From: Achromobacter sp. Marseille-Q4962 | GTDB taxonomy: Bacteria > Pseudomonadota > Gammaproteobacteria > Burkholderiales > Burkholderiaceae_B | Reading direction: 5' to 3' | NCBI RefSeq assembly: GCF_943737005.1 | Contig: NZ_CALSFU010000024.1 | Coordinates: 1-64,000 of the forward strand | Length of the DNA stretch: 64,000 bases | Shown: piece by piece, positions 39,361 through 48,560 of the stretch | How the letters are laid out: each line of letters begins with the position of its first letter | Numbering within the stretch: position 1 is the first letter of the stretch | Notes under the pieces: generated by a model | The model's database searches: none | What the model was told of the DNA's origin: nothing | Seen by the model: only the letters and a program-made list of their open reading frames with translations | Made by a program: the position numbers and the translations under genes

Positions 39361-39410
39361 GGGCGGCGTTCGTCCATCGTTCTCATGCGCCATCGTGCGC
39401 CTTTTCCGCC

Positions 39411-41210
39411 ATGCTCCTGCGCAGTTCCAGCTACTCCCTGCCGCGTCCCTTGCCGCTGGCGCCCCGCGCGCGGCGGACCCGCGGGCGCGCCCGGCTCAAC
39501 GGCTTCCGCTATGCGCTGCCCGAGGCCCTGTCGCGCGCGCTCGACACCCAGCTCGCCATCGCGCGGCGCGACGGGTGGATCCGACGCCTGTGGGCGCGCG
39601 ACGCCTCGCTGTGGACCGGCCGCGACGAGTCCCAATGGCTGGGCTGGCTGGAGCCCGCGGCCCGGCCGCGCAATTGCGCGCGCCTGTCGGCGGCCTGCAT
39701 GCGCCTGCGGGAAGCGGGCTACGCCGACGCGGTGGTGCTGGGCATGGGCGGCGCGAGCCTGGGCTCGGAAGTGCTGGCCGGCATCCTGCGCCCCAGCGCG
39801 CTCGGCCTGAGCGTGCACGTGCTGGATTCCACCGACGTGGAGCAGATCCGCCAGGTCGAAAGCCGCATCGACCCGTTGCGCTGCCTGTTCGTGGTGGCCA
39901 GCAAGTCCGGCGCCACGCTGGAATCGCGCATGCTGGCGTCCTACTTCCACGGCAGGCTGTGCGGCCTGCTCGGACGCCAGGAAGCCGGGCGGCGCTTCAT
40001 CGCCATCACCGATCCCGGCACGCCCCTGCACCGGCAGGCGCTGCAGGACGGCTACGCCGCGGTCTTCGAAGGCGAGCCTTCCGTCGGCGGGCGCTATTCG
40101 GCGCTGTCGGCCTTCGGGCTTGTCACGCTGGCGCTGCTCGGACACGACCCGGGCGCTTTCCTGCGGGACGCGCGGCCCATGCTGCGCGCCTGCTCGGTCC
40201 ATGCGCTGCCGCGGCGCAATCCCGGCCTGGTCCTGGGCGTCTTGCTGGGCGTGGCGGCGCGCGCGGGCCGCGACAAGGCGACCCTGCTGTCATGTCCCGG
40301 GCTGGAGGCCCTGGGCGCCTGGCTCGAACAGCTGCTGGCCGAATCCACCGGCAAGAACGGCGTCGGCATCGTGCCGGTGGACGGCGAGCCGCCGGGCCGG
40401 CCGGCCGATTACGGCCCCGACCGTCTTTTCATCCAACTGCGCCAGCCGCGCGCCCCGTGCGCGGAGCAGGACGCGCTGTGCGAGGCGCTGGAGCGGGCGG
40501 GGCGCCCGGTACTGCGCTTCGACATTGCGGGCCCCGGATCGCTGGGGCAGGAATTCTTCCGGTGGGAGGTAGCCACGGCCATCGCGGGAGCGGTTCTCGG
40601 CGTGAACCCTTTCGACCAGCCCGACGTGGAAGCCAGCAAGCGGCGCGCGGGCGAACTGGCGGCGCGCCGCGCCGGCGGCGTCTGCCCGCAGCCCGGGCCG
40701 GCGATGGAGAGCCCCGGCCTGCGTCTGTACGGCGACGTGCCGGCGGCCGCCTCGGTGGAGGAGGCGCTGGCGCGGCACGTCTCGCTGGCGGGCCCGGGCG
40801 GCTATGTGGCGCTGCTGGCCTATCTGCCCCGCGATGCCCGGCACGGCGAACGGCTGGCGGCATGGCGGCGCCTGCTGCGCAGCCATACCGGCGCGGCCAC
40901 CATGGCGGGCTTCGGACCGCGCTACCTGCATTCCTGCGGCCAATTGCACAAGGGCGGCCCCGGCGGCGGCGTGTTCCTGTTCCTGACGGCCGAGCGCGAG
41001 CGGGAACGGGAGGCCCCCGGGCACGCGCTGGGCTTTGCCGCGACCCAGGCCGCCCAGGCGCTGGGCGACATGGAAGAGCTGCGCGCGCGCGGCCGCCCCT
41101 GCCTGCGCGTGCATCTCAGGGGCGGGTGCGGGGCGGCGGGGCTGGAACCGTTCGATCGCGCGTTGCGCCGGGCGCTCGGGCGGGCCGGGAGCGTGCCCGC
41201 AGTTCGATGA
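39411..41210 (+). CDS. glucose-6-phosphate-isomerase-like SIS protein
   Basis: A 599-aa protein matching the PGI half of the bifunctional transaldolase/PGI enzymes: VVLGMGGASLGSEVL, LFVVASKSGATLES, GKNGVGIVPVDGE and LHKGGPGGGVFLF. No transaldolase half is attached, and the first 40 residues are Arg/Pro-rich. It may interconvert glucose-6-phosphate and fructose-6-phosphate and so feed the glucan/trehalose pathway, but this is inferred from resemblance. No strong ribosome site precedes ATG 39411. Its 3' end overlaps the convergent ybhN by 95 bp. Confidence 0.82.
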   Translation: MLLRSSSYSLPRPLPLAPRARRTRGRARLNGFRYALPEALSRALDTQLAIARRDGWIRRLWARDASLWTGRDESQWLGWLEPAARPRNCARLSAACMRLREAGYADAVVLGMGGASLGSEVLAGILRPSALGLSVHVLDSTDVEQIRQVESRIDPLRCLFVVASKSGATLESRMLASYFHGRLCGLLGRQEAGRRFIAITDPGTPLHRQALQDGYAAVFEGEPSVGGRYSALSAFGLVTLALLGHDPGAFLRDARPMLRACSVHALPRRNPGLVLGVLLGVAARAGRDKATLLSCPGLEALGAWLEQLLAESTGKNGVGIVPVDGEPPGRPADYGPDRLFIQLRQPRAPCAEQDALCEALERAGRPVLRFDIAGPGSLGQEFFRWEVATAIAGAVLGVNPFDQPDVEASKRRAGELAARRAGGVCPQPGPAMESPGLRLYGDVPAAASVEEALARHVSLAGPGGYVALLAYLPRDARHGERLAAWRRLLRSHTGAATMAGFGPRYLHSCGQLHKGGPGGGVFLFLTAEREREREAPGHALGFAATQAAQALGDMEELRARGRPCLRVHLRGGCGAAGLEPFDRALRRALGRAGSVPAVR

Positions 41211-42135
41211 GCGCGAAAGCCGCCAGGGCCAGGCAGAGCGGCGCCAGCGCGTAGACGGCGCGGTACGCCAGCGCGGCGCCCAGCACCTCCGGCGCGGGCA
41301 GGCGCGACGAGAGCCCGGTCACCAGGATGGCCTCCGTCGTGCCCAGTCCGCCGGGCACGCGCGTGATCACCGCCGCGAAGCTCGCGCACAGCAGAATGCC
41401 GAGCACCGCGGCGTAGGGGGCCCGGCCTTGCAACAGCACATAGGCGACGGCGCCCATCGCCGACCACGACAGCACGGCCACCGCGCTTTGCGCCAGGGCC
41501 ATGCGCCAGCCCGGCAGAGCGGCATGCTGCCCCATCCAGGTCCACGACCGTTTGCGCGAAAAAGCGCACACCAGCACATAGGCCAGCGAGGCGGCCAGCA
41601 GTCCGGCGCCCAGCAGGCGCAGCGCGCCCGCGCCGATTTCCCAGCCGCGCGGCGCCGGCACCGCGCCCGCGAGGAACAGGGCGCCCGCCAGCCAGCCGTA
41701 GCCGATCCAGTTGCTGGCGGCGGAAAACAGGGCCACGCGCGTGGCGACCGATTTGCGGGCGCCCAGGCGCGCATACAGCCGCAGGCGCGCGCCCAGCCCG
41801 CCGAGCAGCACGCCCAGGTTCTGGTTGAGCGCGTAGCTCAGCATGGCCACGCCCAGCGTGGCGGGCCAGGGCAGCCCGTGGCCGGTGTAGCGGCGCGCCA
41901 GCAGGTCCATGCCGCCGTAGGCCAGGTAGCCCGCCAGCGAGAGCGCGGCGGCCAGCGCCACGCCCGCGGGCGGAATCGCGCGCATGGCGCGCCACACCTG
42001 CGCCCAGTCGACCGAGCGTCCGAAGTAATAGAGCAGGACGGCGGCCGCCACGAGCACCGCGCAGGGCAACATGCGCTTGATGCGCGGCCAGCGGTGGCGC
42101 AGCGCCCGCATGAAGGACGAGCGGAAGACCCTCAT
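41116..42135 (-). CDS. ybhN: YbhN-like inner-membrane protein (UPF0104)
   Basis: A 339-aa polytopic protein of the lysylphosphatidylglycerol-synthase-TM/UPF0104 family, with about eight transmembrane segments. SYALNQNLGVLLGGLGARLRLY and the late RVPGGLGTTEAIL are family signatures. It is the third gene of ybhP-clsB-ybhN, the same order as in E. coli ybhPON. It starts at 42135, overlapping the clsB stop by ATGA. Its 3' end runs 95 bp into the convergent PGI-like gene. Confidence 0.92.
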   Translation of the reverse strand: MRVFRSSFMRALRHRWPRIKRMLPCAVLVAAAVLLYYFGRSVDWAQVWRAMRAIPPAGVALAAALSLAGYLAYGGMDLLARRYTGHGLPWPATLGVAMLSYALNQNLGVLLGGLGARLRLYARLGARKSVATRVALFSAASNWIGYGWLAGALFLAGAVPAPRGWEIGAGALRLLGAGLLAASLAYVLVCAFSRKRSWTWMGQHAALPGWRMALAQSAVAVLSWSAMGAVAYVLLQGRAPYAAVLGILLCASFAAVITRVPGGLGTTEAILVTGLSSRLPAPEVLGAALAYRAVYALAPLCLALAAFALIELRARSRPARAPGATRDRTVPAPPPRTRP

Positions 42136-43379
42136 GCCGCTTCCTCGCGCGGCGGATCGGCGAACGACTTCAGGCGCGGCTTGTGCGCGGGCAGGCTGCC
42201 GGCCCAGGCCGGAAAGCGGCGCAGAAAGTGGAACACCACCACGCCCACCCACAGGCGCCGCAGGCGGCGGCGCGAGGGCGTGGACAGGGGCACCGGCTTG
42301 CAGTCCTCGGCGATGAGGCGGTCCAGGTTGCCGCGCAGCGCTGCATTGAGCCGGCTGTCGCGCGCGACCACATTGGCCTCGAGGTTCAGCGCCAGGCTGA
42401 AGGGATCCAGATTGCTGGAGCCCACCGTGGACCAGTCGTCGTCCACGCACGCCACCTTGGCGTGCAGCGGCCGGCGGCAGTACTCGTAGATTTCCACGCC
42501 GGCGTCGATGAGGTAGTCGTAAAGCATGCTGGCCGCCAGGCGGGCGATGAGCATGTCGGGTTCGCCCTGCAGCACCAGCCGCACGCGCACGCCGCGCCGC
42601 GCGGCGTTGGCCAGGTCGTGCAACAGCCGCCATCCGGGAAAGAAATAAGCGTTTGCGATCAGCACGTCGCGGCGGGCGGCGCGCACGCCCGCGCGGTAAT
42701 AGCGCTCGATGTCGCTGGTATGCGCCTCGTTGTCGCGCACCACCAGCCGGCCGCCGCCGTCGCCGGCCGGCGTGCCTTCCACCGCGCGGGGCCGGCGCCG
42801 CCGCGGATTGCCGGGCGCGACCGCGGCGCGCGCGAAATCGGCGATGTCCGCGGCCAGCGGGCCCTCCACGCGCACCGCATAGTCCTGCTTGGCCTCGGGG
42901 CCGTGTTCGGGCAGGTGGTCTTCCGCGAAATTGATGCCGCCCACCAGCGCCAGTTCGCCGTCCACGGCCACGATCTTGCGGTGCATGCGGCGAAACAGAT
43001 TGGTGCGCACGCCCAGGAAACGCGGGCGGGGGTCGAACACATGCAGGCGCGCGCCACTGGCGGTCAGCGCTTCCACGAAGGCGGGGCTCAAGCTGTCCGA
43101 ACCGTAGCCGTCCACCGTCAGGTCCACGCTGACGCCGCGCCGGGCCGCGTCGATCAGCGCGCGCTGCAATTCGCGGCCCACCGCGTCCTCGAAGAGAATG
43201 AAGGTTTCGATCAGCACCTCGCGCCGCGCCGCCGCCACGGCCCGCAGCACCTCGGGAAAGAACTCCGTGCCGTTTTCCAGCAGCTCGTAGCGGTTGTTCT
43301 CGCGCCACGGCAGGCTCACGGGCGTGCTTTCGCGCGGCGCGCCGCGGTATTCGACCTGGGGGCGGCCCTGCACGCTCAT
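42132..43379 (-). CDS. clsB: cardiolipin synthase B
   Basis: A 415-aa phospholipase-D-family cardiolipin synthase of the ClsB/YbhO type. Two HKD motifs are intact: HRKIVAVDGELALVGGINF and HAKVACVDDDWSTVGSSNLD. It has no N-terminal transmembrane pair, unlike ClsA, as expected for ClsB. It makes cardiolipin from phosphatidylglycerol and probably a second phospholipid. It starts at 43379, overlapping the ybhP stop by ATGA, and overlaps ybhN in the same way. It lies behind the sigma-54-type element at 44171. Confidence 0.95.
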   Translation of the reverse strand: MSVQGRPQVEYRGAPRESTPVSLPWRENNRYELLENGTEFFPEVLRAVAAARREVLIETFILFEDAVGRELQRALIDAARRGVSVDLTVDGYGSDSLSPAFVEALTASGARLHVFDPRPRFLGVRTNLFRRMHRKIVAVDGELALVGGINFAEDHLPEHGPEAKQDYAVRVEGPLAADIADFARAAVAPGNPRRRRPRAVEGTPAGDGGGRLVVRDNEAHTSDIERYYRAGVRAARRDVLIANAYFFPGWRLLHDLANAARRGVRVRLVLQGEPDMLIARLAASMLYDYLIDAGVEIYEYCRRPLHAKVACVDDDWSTVGSSNLDPFSLALNLEANVVARDSRLNAALRGNLDRLIAEDCKPVPLSTPSRRRLRRLWVGVVVFHFLRRFPAWAGSLPAHKPRLKSFADPPREEAA

Positions 43380-44140
43380 AGCGAAATCTCCGCGCAGATG
43401 GGCACGTGGTCCGAGAGGCGGGACCATACGCGCGATGCCAGGGGCACGGGCCGCCAGTCGCGCACGTCGCGCACGTAGATGCGGTCCAGCCGCAGCAGGG
43501 GCCAGCGCGCCGGAAACGTGCGCGCGGGCCGGCCCGCGCGGCTCGTGAACACTTCGCGCGCGCCGCAGCCGTTCATTACCGCGTCGGCGCGCTGCCGCCA
43601 GTCGTTGAAGTCGCCCGCCACCAGCAGCGGCTCGCCGGGCGGAACCTCGCGGGCCATCAGCTCGCACAGCCGCTCTAGCTGGCGCCGCCGGTGCCGCTCG
43701 CGCAGCCCGAGGTGCACGCAGATGGCGTGCACCGGCGCGGCCGCGTGCGGCGGGCGCAGGACGCAGTGCAGCAGGCCCCGGGCCTCGTGGCCGCTCATGC
43801 TTACGTCGTGGTTCACGTGGGCCTGGATGGGATAGCGGGACAGTACGGCGTTGCCATGGTGGCCTTCGGGATAGACCGCGTTGCGCCCATATGCATAGTC
43901 GGTCCACAGCGTGTCGGCCAGGAACTCGTACTGCGATCCGGGCGGCCAGGTCTTGTGGCGCTCCGCATGGCCCTGGTGCTCGCCCAGCACTTCCTGCAGG
44001 AACACCACGTCGGGCGCGGCGGTGCGCAGCGCCGTGCGCAATTCATGCAGCATGAAGCGGCGGTTGAAGCTCGTGAAGCCTTTGTGCGTATTGACGGTGA
44101 GCACCGTCAGCCTGGGAGCGGCGGAGTCTGCGGCTGGCAT
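43376..44140 (-). CDS. ybhP: YbhP-like endonuclease/exonuclease/phosphatase protein
   Basis: A 254-aa EEP-superfamily protein. The motifs are LTVLTVNTHKGF, DVVFLQEVLGEHQGH (metal-binding Glu), LLVAGDFNDWRQRAD (catalytic Asp/Asn) and SRLSDHVPICAE (late Asp/His). The order with clsB and ybhN repeats E. coli ybhPON, though the role of YbhP is unknown. The start at 44140 has no clear ribosome site; the predicted sigma-54 transcript start (about 44161) leaves a 21-nt leader. Confidence 0.92.
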   Translation of the reverse strand: MPAADSAAPRLTVLTVNTHKGFTSFNRRFMLHELRTALRTAAPDVVFLQEVLGEHQGHAERHKTWPPGSQYEFLADTLWTDYAYGRNAVYPEGHHGNAVLSRYPIQAHVNHDVSMSGHEARGLLHCVLRPPHAAAPVHAICVHLGLRERHRRRQLERLCELMAREVPPGEPLLVAGDFNDWRQRADAVMNGCGAREVFTSRAGRPARTFPARWPLLRLDRIYVRDVRDWRPVPLASRVWSRLSDHVPICAEISL

Positions 44141-44170
44141 GGCGGGTCCGGTGACAGGAAGCGCAGCGTT

Positions 44171-44187
44171 CAGCAAGCGCCGTGCCC
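44171..44187 (-). promoter_or_regulatory. sigma-54-type promoter of ybhP-clsB-ybhN
   Basis: The minus strand reads GGGCACGGCGCTTGCTG, identical to the elements at 35160 and 39217. It lies between the ybhP start (44140) and the mgtC stop (44209). The predicted start is about 44161. Confidence 0.88.
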
Positions 44188-44208
44188 GGCCCGGCGCGCG
44201 GACCCGTC

Positions 44209-44922
44209 TTACACGGTGCGCGCCGCCCAGTGGGCGCTGCGCACGCCCGGCTCGCGCGCGATGCGGGCCGTGACGCGGTCCAGGTCCTGCTCGTCGAAGG
44301 CCGCTTCGCCCAGTTCGGCTTCGATTTCCACTTCGTGCTGGCCGTAGGGGTCGATGCGCAGCGCGGACAGGGGCAGCTGCTCCGCCTCCAGCGCTTCTTC
44401 CAGCGCGGCCAGGGCCGCTTCGCGTCCGGCGGCGGGCGCAAACAGGCTGATCACGGTGGTGGCCTCGGTGGTCTGCGCATCCACCGGCTGGCGGTTCACG
44501 TAGCTCACCAGGGGACGCAGCAGCGTATTGGCGGCCAGCACGAACAGCGTGGCGGCCACGGCTTCCAGCAGCAACGAGGCGCCGGCGCATGCGCCGATCG
44601 CGGCCGATCCCCACAGGGTGGCCGCCGTGTTCAGGCCGCGCACGCTGCCGCCCTCGCGCATGATCGCGCCCGCGCCCAGGAAACCCACGCCCGACACCAC
44701 GTAGGAAATGACGCGGGAGCCGCCGTCGGCCCCTCCGACGCGAAACGCCATGTCCACGAAAATCGCCGCCCCGACCGCCACCAGCGCGTTGGTGCGCAGG
44801 CCGGCGGTGCGCTGGCGGAACTGGCGTTCGAAGCCGACGATGGTGCCCAGTACAAACGCGGTGCACAGGCTGATCAGGGTGTTGGCCAGCGTAAGCAGCT
44901 GGACGTTCTCGAAATTGCGCAT
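44209..44922 (-). CDS. mgtC: MgtC/SapB-family membrane protein
   Basis: A 237-aa protein with about five N-terminal transmembrane segments carrying the family's GFERQFRQRTAGLRTNALVA motif and MREGGSVRGLNTAATLWGSAA. A C-terminal ACT-like cytoplasmic domain (from about 150) is present, as in Salmonella MgtC. Members are linked to magnesium limitation and inhibition of ATP synthase. The start at 44922 has CGGAGG upstream. It is the last minus-strand gene before a 666-bp non-coding stretch. Confidence 0.92.
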   Translation of the reverse strand: MRNFENVQLLTLANTLISLCTAFVLGTIVGFERQFRQRTAGLRTNALVAVGAAIFVDMAFRVGGADGGSRVISYVVSGVGFLGAGAIMREGGSVRGLNTAATLWGSAAIGACAGASLLLEAVAATLFVLAANTLLRPLVSYVNRQPVDAQTTEATTVISLFAPAAGREAALAALEEALEAEQLPLSALRIDPYGQHEVEIEAELGEAAFDEQDLDRVTARIAREPGVRSAHWAARTV

Positions 44923-45588
44923 GGCGCCTCCGTTCTTCAGCGGGTGGGGAACACAGTCCGCATGCGCGCGCCGCCTCCGGCCGCGCGTGCGCAAGGCCGG
45001 GCGGGAGGTAGGGAAGAAGGGGTTCGGGGCCGGGGCCCGCGGCCCGGAAAGGGCGACCTGGAAAGGGCGACCCGGAGGGGAGGGGCGGACACCGGACAGC
45101 CTCGTCCTGCTCTCAGGCAGGAGCCGGCAGCCGGTGCTGCGGATCCTGCGTCAAGCGGCGCGTGCAGTCGTGATCTGACGACATCCGTCGTTATTCACAA
45201 TGATCTCGATTGGTTGCAGGTGGCCGCAGTATAGACGCAACCTAGGGTTAACACCAGGTTCGGCCTGCCGGGGCGGGCCGGCGACCGGGTATTCAGGTAT
45301 TATTCAGGTTTTGGTAAGCCAGCGAGCCAGGCGGCTCCAGCCTGCCGGGCAGTGTCCGGGCAGCGGCGCGCCGCCCTCCATGAACGACGATCCCCCTTGT
45401 AGCAGGCCGCGCCCGACGCGGCTTTCCTTCCGGTTCTCCCGGCGGCCGATCGCGCCGCTTCCGGCGCGCGCGCCGCCGCCCGCCGCGCCCATTCCCTCCC
45501 GCCCCTTCCGCGCGCCATGCCGCGCATGCTTGCGCATGCGCCCGAGCCGGCGGCGCGCCGCATCCCGTCCCCATACTCTGGAATACCC
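44923..45588. other. 666-bp intergenic region, mgtC / TerC
   Basis: No convincing gene. It contains a 13-bp direct repeat (GGAAAGGGCGACC at 45046-45058 and 45060-45072) and a TCCTGC-TCTCAG-GCAGGA hairpin at 45105-45122. A less GC-rich part at about 45175-45260 has ACGAC/GTCGT half-sites and GGTTAAC. A proline/arginine-rich frame, 45379-45592, ends by overlapping the TerC start (ATGA). Both divergent leaders are long, so RNA-based control is possible, but I recognise no known riboswitch. Confidence 0.4.
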
Positions 45589-47184
45589 ATGATCTTCGAC
45601 TGGATCTCCGATCCCACCGCCTGGCTGGGCCTGGCGACCCTGATCGTCCTGGAAATCGTGCTGGGCATCGACAACCTGGTGTTCATCGCCATCCTGGCCG
45701 ACAAGCTTCCCGTCCACCAGCGCAACCGCGCGCGCCTGATCGGCCTCGGCCTGGCCATGGCGATGCGCCTGGGTCTGCTGGCGGGCATCGCCTGGGTGGT
45801 GACGCTGACGCAGCCGCTGTTTACCGTGCTGGACGCGGAAATCTCCGGACGCGACCTCATCCTCATCCTGGGCGGCGCTTTCCTGCTCTTCAAGGGCACG
45901 ATGGAACTGCACGAGCGGGTGGAGGGCCAGGCCCACCAGGGCGCGCAGAAGCCGCAGCATGCCGTGTTCTGGCAGGTGATCCTGCAGATCGTGGTGCTCG
46001 ATGCCGTGTTCTCGCTGGATTCGGTGATTACCGCCGTGGGCATGGTGCAGGATCTGAGCATCATGATGATCGCAGTGGTGGCGGCCATGGCCGTGATGAT
46101 GCTGGCCAGCCGTCCGCTGATGAATTTCGTGGCGCGCCATCCCACCGTGGTCATCCTGTGCCTGGGCCTGCTCCTCATGATCGGCTTCAGCCTGGTGGCC
46201 GAAGGGCTGGGTTTCCACGTGCCCAAGGGGTATCTCTACGCCGCCATCGGCTTTTCCATCCTGATCGAGCTGTTCAACCAGCTTGCGCGGCGCAACCGGG
46301 CCAGGAGCGCCCATGGCCTGAGCCGGCGCCAGCGCACGGCGCAGGCGGTGCTGAAACTGCTGAGCGGCGGCGGGCCGGCGGGCGCGCAGGGAGAAGAGCT
46401 CGCGGCGCTGGTGGAAGGCGAGGGCGCGGCGGAGGAGGGCGCGGCCTTCGCGCCCGAGGAAAGCTCCATCATCGAGCGCGTGCTGGCCGTGGGCGGGCGC
46501 GACGTGCGCAGCATCATGGTGCCGCGCGGCGACATGGTCTGGCTGGACGTGAAAGACACGGCCGAGGACGTGGTGCGCAAATTCGCCTCGGGCCATTCGC
46601 GCCTGCCCCTGTGCGCGGGCGACGCGTCCAACGTGCTGGGCGTCGTGCACTTCCGGCAGGTGCTGCCCCTGCTGCGCCTGCCGGGGCCGCCGGACCTCGT
46701 GGAACTGGCGCGCGAACCGCGCTACGTGCTGGAAACCACGCCCGTGCTGCGGGCCCTGGAAGCGCTGCGGGACGGGCGCGACCACCTGCTGATCGTGGTG
46801 GACGAGCATGGCGTCTGCGAAGGGCTGGTAACGCCTATCGACGTGCTGGAGGCGGTGGCGGGCGATCTGCCCGAGCACCAGGAAGACCGCCCTCCGGCGC
46901 TGCCGCTGCCCGACGGGTCCTGGCTGCTGGACGGACGCCTCACCGTGGACGACGCGGCCCGCGTGCTGGACGCCCCGGCCCTGGGCCAGGCCGGTCCGGA
47001 CGCCACGCTGGCCGGTTTCCTGCTGCGCCTGGCGGGCGCCATCCCCGCCGCCGGACAGGTGCTGGAGTGGGGCGCGTGGCGGTTCGAGATCACGCGCCGC
47101 GCCGGCCTGCGCATCGAGCAGGCGCGGGCGTTCCGGTCTGCACGGGCGGACGGGGACGCGGCGGCGGACGGCCCATTTGTTTGA
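45589..47184 (+). CDS. TerC-CBS-CorC membrane protein
   Basis: A 531-aa protein with three parts. A TerC-family membrane domain (1-235) has [36 protein letters not shown] and [21 protein letters not shown] pair of CBS domains (about 300-430, with [15 protein letters not shown]) follows, then a CorC/HlyC transporter-associated domain (about 445-525). TerC proteins export or insert manganese-related cargo, and the CBS part senses nucleotides. This is the YoaE/YegH-type arrangement. The ribosome site is weak. Confidence 0.92.
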   Translation: MIFDWISDPTAWLGLATLIVLEIVLGIDNLVFIAILADKLPVHQRNRARLIGLGLAMAMRLGLLAGIAWVVTLTQPLFTVLDAEISGRDLILILGGAFLLFKGTMELHERVEGQAHQGAQKPQHAVFWQVILQIVVLDAVFSLDSVITAVGMVQDLSIMMIAVVAAMAVMMLASRPLMNFVARHPTVVILCLGLLLMIGFSLVAEGLGFHVPKGYLYAAIGFSILIELFNQLARRNRARSAHGLSRRQRTAQAVLKLLSGGGPAGAQGEELAALVEGEGAAEEGAAFAPEESSIIERVLAVGGRDVRSIMVPRGDMVWLDVKDTAEDVVRKFASGHSRLPLCAGDASNVLGVVHFRQVLPLLRLPGPPDLVELAREPRYVLETTPVLRALEALRDGRDHLLIVVDEHGVCEGLVTPIDVLEAVAGDLPEHQEDRPPALPLPDGSWLLDGRLTVDDAARVLDAPALGQAGPDATLAGFLLRLAGAIPAAGQVLEWGAWRFEITRRAGLRIEQARAFRSARADGDAAADGPFV

Positions 47185-47204
47185 AAATTGTGAAAGTGCT
47201 TTAA

Positions 47205-47247
47205 GCCGCCCGCGGGATGGTGAAAAATAGGTTGTCCAGCGGGCGGC
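47205..47247. terminator. 9-bp inverted repeat after TerC gene
   Basis: GCCGCCCGC at 47205-47213 pairs with GCGGGCGGC at 47239-47247 across a 25-base loop. No T-run follows. It may be a terminator of the TerC transcript or a leader structure of chrA. Confidence 0.45.
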
Positions 47248-47281
47248 GACGCGCTGCCCCGCATCCGCCCGTCTCCCGCTC

Positions 47282-48532
47282 ATGCCGCAGCCGCCTTCCT
47301 CCCATGACGAGCACGTTGCCAGCCAGCCGGCCGCCCATGCGCGCGCGCCGGTGTCGCGCGGATCCTGCGGCGAAGTCTTCCTGGCTTTCCTGCGCCTGGG
47401 CCTGACGAGCTTCGGCGGCCCGGCCGCGCACCTGGGATACCTGCGCGCGGAGTTCGTGGACCGCCGGCGCTGGCTGAACGATTACGCCTACTCCGATCTG
47501 GTGGCGCTGTGCCAGTTCCTGCCCGGGCCGGCCAGCAGCCAGCTCGGCATGGCGCTGGGACTGCGCCGCGCCGGCTGGGCCGGCATGCTCGCCGCCTGGC
47601 TGGCCTTCACGCTGCCCAGCGCCTTGCTGATGGCGCTGCTGGGCCTGGGCCTGGCGGGCAACGCCTGGCTGGTCCAGACCGGCGCGGTGCGCGGCCTGCA
47701 GATCGCCGCGCTGGCCGTGCTGGCGCAGGCGCTCTGGGGCATGGGCCGCACGCTCTGCCCGGACCGCCTGCGGGCGGGCCTGGCGATCGCCGCCGCCCTC
47801 ATGTGCCTGGCGCTGCCCGGGCCGGCCTCGCAGCTCTCCGCGCTGCTGCTGGGCGCGATTGCCGGCATGGCGCTGCTCGACGTGGCGCCGCGCCCGCAAT
47901 TCGGCGACACGGCCCCGGTCGTGCCGCGCGCCGCCGCCTTCGCCGCCATGGCGCTCTTTGCCGCGCTTTTCGTCGTCCTGCCCGTTTGGTCGGTGGGGTC
48001 GGGGTCCGCCCTGGCCGCCCAGGTCTGGGGCGTGTACCGCGCCGGCGCGCTGGTGTTCGGCGGCGGCCATGTCGTGCTGCCGCTGCTGGAATCCACCGCA
48101 CAGGCCACGGGCATGCCGTCCGGGCCGGAGTTCCTGGCCGGCTACGGCGCGGCCCAGGCCATGCCCGGGCCGCTCTTCAGCTTCGCGGCCTTCCTGGGTG
48201 CGGCGTCTTCCGGCCCGCTGGGCGCGTTGGCGCTTCTGGCCGCCATCTTTCTGCCCGGCATGCTGCTGCTGGTGGCCGCGCTGCCGTTCTGGGAAAACCT
48301 GCGCCGCCGGCCCGGCGCGCGCAACCTGCTGGCCGGCGTCAACGCCAGCGTGGTGGGGCTGCTGCTGGCCGCGTTGTACGACCCCGTCTGGACGGGTGCC
48401 ATCCACGGCAAAGCCGACTTCGCGCTGGCGCTGGGGCTGTTCTCGCTGCTGGTCTACGCGCGCTGCCCGCCGTTCTGGGTGGCGGTCATGGGCGCGGCCG
48501 GCGGCGCATTGCTCGGCTGGATGCCGTCGTGA
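47282..48532 (+). CDS. chrA: chromate transporter ChrA family
   Basis: A 416-aa CHR-superfamily transporter of the long (two-homologous-half) type. Half one has LRLGLTSFGGPAAHLGYL and CQFLPGPASSQLGMALG; half two has VWGVYRAGALVFGGGHVVLPLL and AAQAMPGPLFSFAAFLGA. Both halves keep the FGGP/FGGG and PGP motifs. About ten transmembrane segments. Family members export chromate, but many genomic copies have no known substrate. No strong ribosome site is visible. Confidence 0.93.
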   Translation: MPQPPSSHDEHVASQPAAHARAPVSRGSCGEVFLAFLRLGLTSFGGPAAHLGYLRAEFVDRRRWLNDYAYSDLVALCQFLPGPASSQLGMALGLRRAGWAGMLAAWLAFTLPSALLMALLGLGLAGNAWLVQTGAVRGLQIAALAVLAQALWGMGRTLCPDRLRAGLAIAAALMCLALPGPASQLSALLLGAIAGMALLDVAPRPQFGDTAPVVPRAAAFAAMALFAALFVVLPVWSVGSGSALAAQVWGVYRAGALVFGGGHVVLPLLESTAQATGMPSGPEFLAGYGAAQAMPGPLFSFAAFLGAASSGPLGALALLAAIFLPGMLLLVAALPFWENLRRRPGARNLLAGVNASVVGLLLAALYDPVWTGAIHGKADFALALGLFSLLVYARCPPFWVAVMGAAGGALLGWMPS

Positions 48533-48560
48533 GGACGGGGCCGGCGGCGGCCCGGGCCGT

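Noticed and set aside
45100-45150. CTGAGA hairpin on the minus strand as a TPP riboswitch
   Set aside because: The rest of the thi-box core and the pyrophosphate helix are absent; only a 6-bp hairpin is present.
45379-45588. yybP-ykoY manganese riboswitch before the TerC gene
   Set aside because: I could not find the conserved internal loops of that RNA.
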